Part shown: positions 11,954 to 17,382 of the stretch, in pieces
Layout of the letters: every line of letters starts with the position of its first letter
Numbering within the stretch: position 1 is the stretch's first letter
Assembly (NCBI GenBank): GCA_021802115.1
Contig: JAKABA010000066.1
Coordinates: forward strand, 1-17,382
Length of the DNA stretch: 17,382 nt
Direction of reading: 5' to 3'
From: a bacterium
Lineage (GTDB): Bacteria; Chloroflexota; Dormibacteria; UBA8260; Bog-877
Notes under the pieces: generated by a model
What the model was told of the DNA's origin: nothing
Database searches by the model: none
The model's input: the letters and a program-made list of their open reading frames with translations, nothing else
Position numbers and translations under genes: made by a program

Positions 11954-13080
11954 GTGCCGAATCCAACCCCGGCGAGCGCCCAATCGCGCTGCGGCTGGCA
12001 GCGGTCGCGCTCACCGCGGCGGTGGTGGGGGTGTTGGTCGGCGGTGCGGGTGGTTACCTTCTGTCGCGTCATCTGACCGCCACCGCGCCCGCCACCGTGA
12101 CCGTGCGCTCGCCCACCGGCGGCGGCGGATCATCGACGGTCTCGCTCGGCTCGGTGGTGGCGACCGTCGCGGCCTCGATCGTGGAGGTGGTGCGCGAGCC
12201 CGCGGCCGGATCGGCGCCCACGGCAGCCGACACCTCCAACGGGTTCGTGGCCAGTTCCAGCGGCCTGATCGTGACCAGCGAGGGGGCGGTCGCGGGTGCC
12301 TCAGGCGTCGAGGTGATCCTGGCCGGGGGGCAGGTGCTGTCCGCCTCGATCGCGACCGCCGACCCGTCCACCGGGGTGGTGGTGCTGCAGGTGGACTCGA
12401 CCTCGCTGCCGAAGCCGCTCCCGTTCGCGTCCTCGGTCGGGCTGGGGGCGGCGGCCATCGCCATCTCGGTGCCCTTCGACGGAACCACCGCCATGGAGAT
12501 CGGCACCGTGAGCCAGGTGGGAATCACCGCCTCCGTGCCCGACATAGCCGCGCCCTCAGGCTCCGCCGTGATCGACGGGATGCTCCGCACCGACCTTCCG
12601 GAGCCGCCCGGCAGCTCGGGCGGGCCCCTGGTCAACACCTCAGGCGCGGTCATCGGCATCCTCACCGGGCAGCGGATGGCTCCCCAAGCTCAGGGAGTCG
12701 GTGCCGCTGCCTTCGGCTTCGCGCTCGACGCGGTGGACGCAGCCGGGTTGGTCAGCGCTATCTCGACCACCGGGAGCCCCCCGCAGCCGATGGGGCTGGT
12801 GACCACCTGGCTGGGCCCAGCCGCCGCCACCGTTGCCGGGCTTCCCGCCGGCGCCGAGATCCTCGAGGTCACCCCGGGGTCCGCCGCATACCAGGCGGGC
12901 TTGCGGGCCGGCGACGTGGTGACGGCCATCAACGGCAACCCCCTGCGGGGCCTCATCAACCCCGTCTTTCCAGATCTCGCCGATCAGCTGCAGTCATTCG
13001 GCGCGGCCGCCCGCCTCAGCCTCACCGTCTATCGGGCGGGGAGCACCCGGCAGCTATCGCTTACAGTTCCTTCGGCATGA
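11950..13080 (+). CDS. Membrane-anchored HtrA-like protein with degenerate active site (probable pseudoprotease)
   Basis: A 376-residue protein with one N-terminal membrane segment (about 16-39), a Gly/Ser/Thr-rich linker, a trypsin-like HtrA domain (about 65-275) and a C-terminal PDZ domain (about 280-374, GSAAYQAGLRAGDVVTAINGN). Alignment by eye with the active protease at 5618-6739 shows Ser223 retained in GSSGG. The His motif TNNHV, however, is TSEGAV (109-114; Gly112), and the Asp motif GDDLAV is STGVVV (140-145; Gly142). With two triad residues gone, peptidase activity is unlikely. A binding, chaperone or sensor role through the PDZ domain is more plausible. The reading frame is intact and its composition normal, so it is not a decayed gene. 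It starts in overlap with the GNAT stop. Confidence 0.88.
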   Translation: MSAESNPGERPIALRLAAVALTAAVVGVLVGGAGGYLLSRHLTATAPATVTVRSPTGGGGSSTVSLGSVVATVAASIVEVVREPAAGSAPTAADTSNGFVASSSGLIVTSEGAVAGASGVEVILAGGQVLSASIATADPSTGVVVLQVDSTSLPKPLPFASSVGLGAAAIAISVPFDGTTAMEIGTVSQVGITASVPDIAAPSGSAVIDGMLRTDLPEPPGSSGGPLVNTSGAVIGILTGQRMAPQAQGVGAAAFGFALDAVDAAGLVSAISTTGSPPQPMGLVTTWLGPAAATVAGLPAGAEILEVTPGSAAYQAGLRAGDVVTAINGNPLRGLINPVFPDLADQLQSFGAAARLSLTVYRAGSTRQLSLTVPSA

Positions 13081-13131
13081 GTCCATCGCCGCGGGTCAGC
13101 CAACCCGCCGGCCGGGCGGTGGGGTGACCCC

Positions 13132-13139
13132 GAGGGAGG
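13132..13139 (+). promoter_or_regulatory. Shine-Dalgarno that fixes a TTG start
   Basis: GAGGGAGG lies 7 bases before TTG 13147-13149 and supports this rare start codon for the MBL-like gene. Confidence 0.7.
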
Positions 13140-13146
13140 CACGCGC

Positions 13147-13743
13147 TTGGACATAACCTGGTTGGGAGAGGACAGCCTTTTGCTCAGGGGCCGGGAGGTG
13201 AAGGTGCTGCTCGCCCCCGCCGATGATGTGGGCCAGCTCGCGGCGCGCATCGGCGCGGATCTCGTGGTCGGGGGACGCTCCCCAGAGAACGTCCTGCGCC
13301 CCGACTCCGGGCCCCAGGTGGTGGCGCGGCCGGGCGAGTACGAGTTGCGGGGGACCAGTGTCAGGGGAGTCCAGCTCGGCAGCGCCACCGTCTTCGTCAC
13401 CGAGCTGGACGACGTCACCGTCTGCAGCTGGGGGGACCTCGAAGTGGGGCTCTCGGACGAGGCGGTCGAGCAGTTGGGATTCATCGACGCCTTGGCGGTG
13501 GGACTTCAGGGCGGGTCTCCGGCCCGCGCCCTGGCGGTCGCCCAGCTGGTTGCGCAGGTCCAACCGGCGGTGATGATCCCGACGGGTTACCAGTCGGCCC
13601 TGGATGCGGCCCCCGGAGAGCTGGCCGCCTTCGTGCGCGAGATGGGGTTGACCCAGGTGGTCCCCCAGGCCAAACTGACTCTCTCCGGGTCCTCGGGAAG
13701 TGCCGAGGACACCCGCGTGGTCGTCCTCGAGCCCCGACGCTGA
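13147..13743 (+). CDS. Metallo-beta-lactamase-fold-like protein lacking metal ligands
   Basis: A 198-residue protein built like the short UlaG/UPF0173-type metallo-hydrolases. It has an opening MDITWLG, the segment RPGEYELRGTSVRGV (61-75), VTVCSWGDL (90-98) and the closing segment EMGLTQVVPQAKL (165-177) typical of that group. The metal-binding positions are altered throughout. The early His after WLG is Glu8. The region where HxHxDH belongs reads VGGRSPEN (41-48). The late P-H-Y motif is PTGY (145-148). Asp97 of the GD pair remains. A hydrolase needing two zinc ions is therefore unlikely. It starts at TTG with a strong Shine-Dalgarno sequence, 66 bases after the degenerate HtrA-like gene, and may be in its operon. 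Function is unknown. Confidence 0.8.
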   Translation: MDITWLGEDSLLLRGREVKVLLAPADDVGQLAARIGADLVVGGRSPENVLRPDSGPQVVARPGEYELRGTSVRGVQLGSATVFVTELDDVTVCSWGDLEVGLSDEAVEQLGFIDALAVGLQGGSPARALAVAQLVAQVQPAVMIPTGYQSALDAAPGELAAFVREMGLTQVVPQAKLTLSGSSGSAEDTRVVVLEPRR

Positions 13744-13754
13744 GCCCGAAGTGT

Positions 13755-16735
<2,981 letters not shown>

Positions 16736-16781
16736 CCCCATCTGCGCCGGGGCGCGCGCCGAGTTCATCTGGGCGGTCTGG

Positions 16782-16787
16782 TAAACT
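16782..16787 (+). promoter_or_regulatory. Candidate promoter -10 (TAAACT) of rpmE
   Basis: TAAACT lies 11 bases before the ATG at 16799, giving a leaderless or nearly leaderless transcript. The same hexamer precedes the membrane protein gene at 4300. Confidence 0.5.
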
Positions 16788-16798
16788 GAGATCAATCC

Positions 16799-17008
16799 AT
16801 GAAAGCCTCCATACACCCCCAGTACTTCCACGACGCGGTGGTGACCTGCTCCTGCGGCAACACCTTCACCACCGGCTCGACCCAGCAGAGCCTGCGCACC
16901 GAGGTCTGCAGCGTCTGTCACCCCTTCTTCACCGGCCAGCAGCGGATAGTCGACACCGGTGGCCAGGTGGAGCGCTTCCGCCGGCGGGCGCAGAAGGCTC
17001 AGCAGTAG
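16799..17008 (+). CDS. rpmE: 50S ribosomal protein L31, zinc-binding form
   Basis: L31 sits in the central bridge region of the ribosome. The 69-residue product has the family start [10 protein letters not shown], and the four zinc ligands of the C+ type are present: Cys17 and Cys19 (TCSCGNTF), Cys37 and Cys40 ([10 protein letters not shown]). The tail is basic. The zinc form is usually the default, with a cysteine-free paralogue used under zinc starvation in some bacteria. No such copy is in this window. It precedes prfA, an order common in several bacterial phyla. The ATG has no Shine-Dalgarno sequence and lies just after a TAAACT hexamer. Confidence 0.97.
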   Translation: MKASIHPQYFHDAVVTCSCGNTFTTGSTQQSLRTEVCSVCHPFFTGQQRIVDTGGQVERFRRRAQKAQQ

Positions 17009-17023
17009 CGCCTGAGCGCCACC

Positions 17024-17036
17024 CGGGGTCTCCCCG
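17024..17036 (+). terminator. Short hairpin between rpmE and prfA
   Basis: CGGGG (17024-17028) and CCCCG (17032-17036) form a perfect 5-bp GC stem with a 3-base loop, 15 bases after rpmE and 18 before prfA. It may attenuate readthrough or only space the genes. Confidence 0.3.
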
Positions 17037-17054
17037 CGGACACGGTCAACGGCC

Positions 17055-17382
17055 TTGATCCCCGCCGCCCTCCAGGGCCGGCTCCGCCAGGTGCAGGAGC
17101 GGTTTCAGACGCTCTCGGCGCAGATGGAGGATCCCGGGCTGGCCTTCGACCCCCAGCGCCTGGAGGCGTTGAGCCGCGAGCAGGCCCAGCTCCGACCGGT
17201 GGTGGAGCTGCTCACCCAGGCTGAGCAGGCCGACCGTGCCTCCACCGAGGCGGCCGGCCTGGCGAGCCAGGAGGCCGACCTGGAGATGCGCTCGTATTTG
17301 GAGGCGGAGGCTCGCCGGGAGCAGGAGCGCCAAGCCCAGATCCTGAGCCAGCTGCAACTCCTGCTGCTGCCGCGCGACCCCG
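17055..17382 (+). CDS. prfA: Peptide chain release factor 1, N-terminal part (runs off the window)
   Basis: RF1 recognises UAA and UAG stop codons and triggers peptide release. Only 109 codons are present. They cover the helical N-terminal domain and match the RF1 layout: a helix LQGRLRQVQERFQTLSAQM, the DPxxxxDPQRLEALSREQAQLRPVVEL segment, then a charged coiled stretch and the family motif LLLPRDP at the window edge. The GGQ and codon-recognition regions lie outside. The TTG at 17055 is the first usual start after an in-frame stop at 17013-17015, so it is well supported despite lacking a Shine-Dalgarno sequence. It probably forms an operon with rpmE. Confidence 0.92.
   Translation, partial: MIPAALQGRLRQVQERFQTLSAQMEDPGLAFDPQRLEALSREQAQLRPVVELLTQAEQADRASTEAAGLASQEADLEMRSYLEAEARREQERQAQILSQLQLLLLPRDP

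Overview
This is a compact, high-GC bacterial chromosome segment made almost entirely of metabolic and housekeeping genes. I see no rRNA, tRNA, CRISPR array, insertion sequence or phage gene. The gene content fits a deep-branching, terrestrial, high-GC lineage such as the Chloroflexota or Candidatus Dormibacterota. Pointers are a coenzyme F420 gene, many GTG and TTG starts, leaderless-type promoters, and rpmE directly before prfA near pyrG. The lineage is an inference. Some actinobacteria share these traits.

Layout. At 1-1504 a plus-strand run carries cofE (F420 glutamylation), moaD and moaE (molybdopterin synthase). At 1533-3634 is a two-gene polysaccharide ABC exporter (Wzm/Wzt type). A convergent GtrA-like membrane gene follows on the minus strand (3751-4191), the only minus-strand gene. 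From 4300 everything is plus-strand: a small membrane protein, a FabG-like SDR, an HtrA-type lipoprotein protease, a PRC-barrel-like protein, a DUF4382-like/SCO/TlpA three-domain redox protein, a rhodanese, an ACT-domain malic enzyme, a GNAT acetyltransferase, an HtrA homologue lacking catalytic His and Asp, a metallo-beta-lactamase-like protein lacking its metal ligands, CTP synthase, a radical SAM protein, ribosomal protein L31 and the start of release factor 1.

Expression signals are the most unusual part. Nine start codons lie 6-11 bases downstream of a TAnnnT hexamer and have no convincing Shine-Dalgarno sequence, which is the signature of leaderless mRNAs. A second set (SDR, PRC-like, rhodanese, MBL-like) has clear Shine-Dalgarno sequences. 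Most genes inside operons overlap by 1-4 bases (GTGA or TGATG), suggesting translational coupling. In three places (moaD, malic enzyme, pyrG) the leaderless signal points at a 13-21 codon reading frame whose stop overlaps a start codon of the real gene. A fourth small frame lies in a hairpin-rich leader before the rhodanese. The pyrG leader also contains a run of seven C, notable because PyrG makes CTP.

Other points of note are a MoaD whose C-terminal Gly-Gly is followed by two extra residues, and two neighbouring genes (11950-13743) that both look like catalytically inactive members of enzyme families. No gene-free stretch exceeds 300 bases. The longest, 8822-9045, holds the rhodanese leader.
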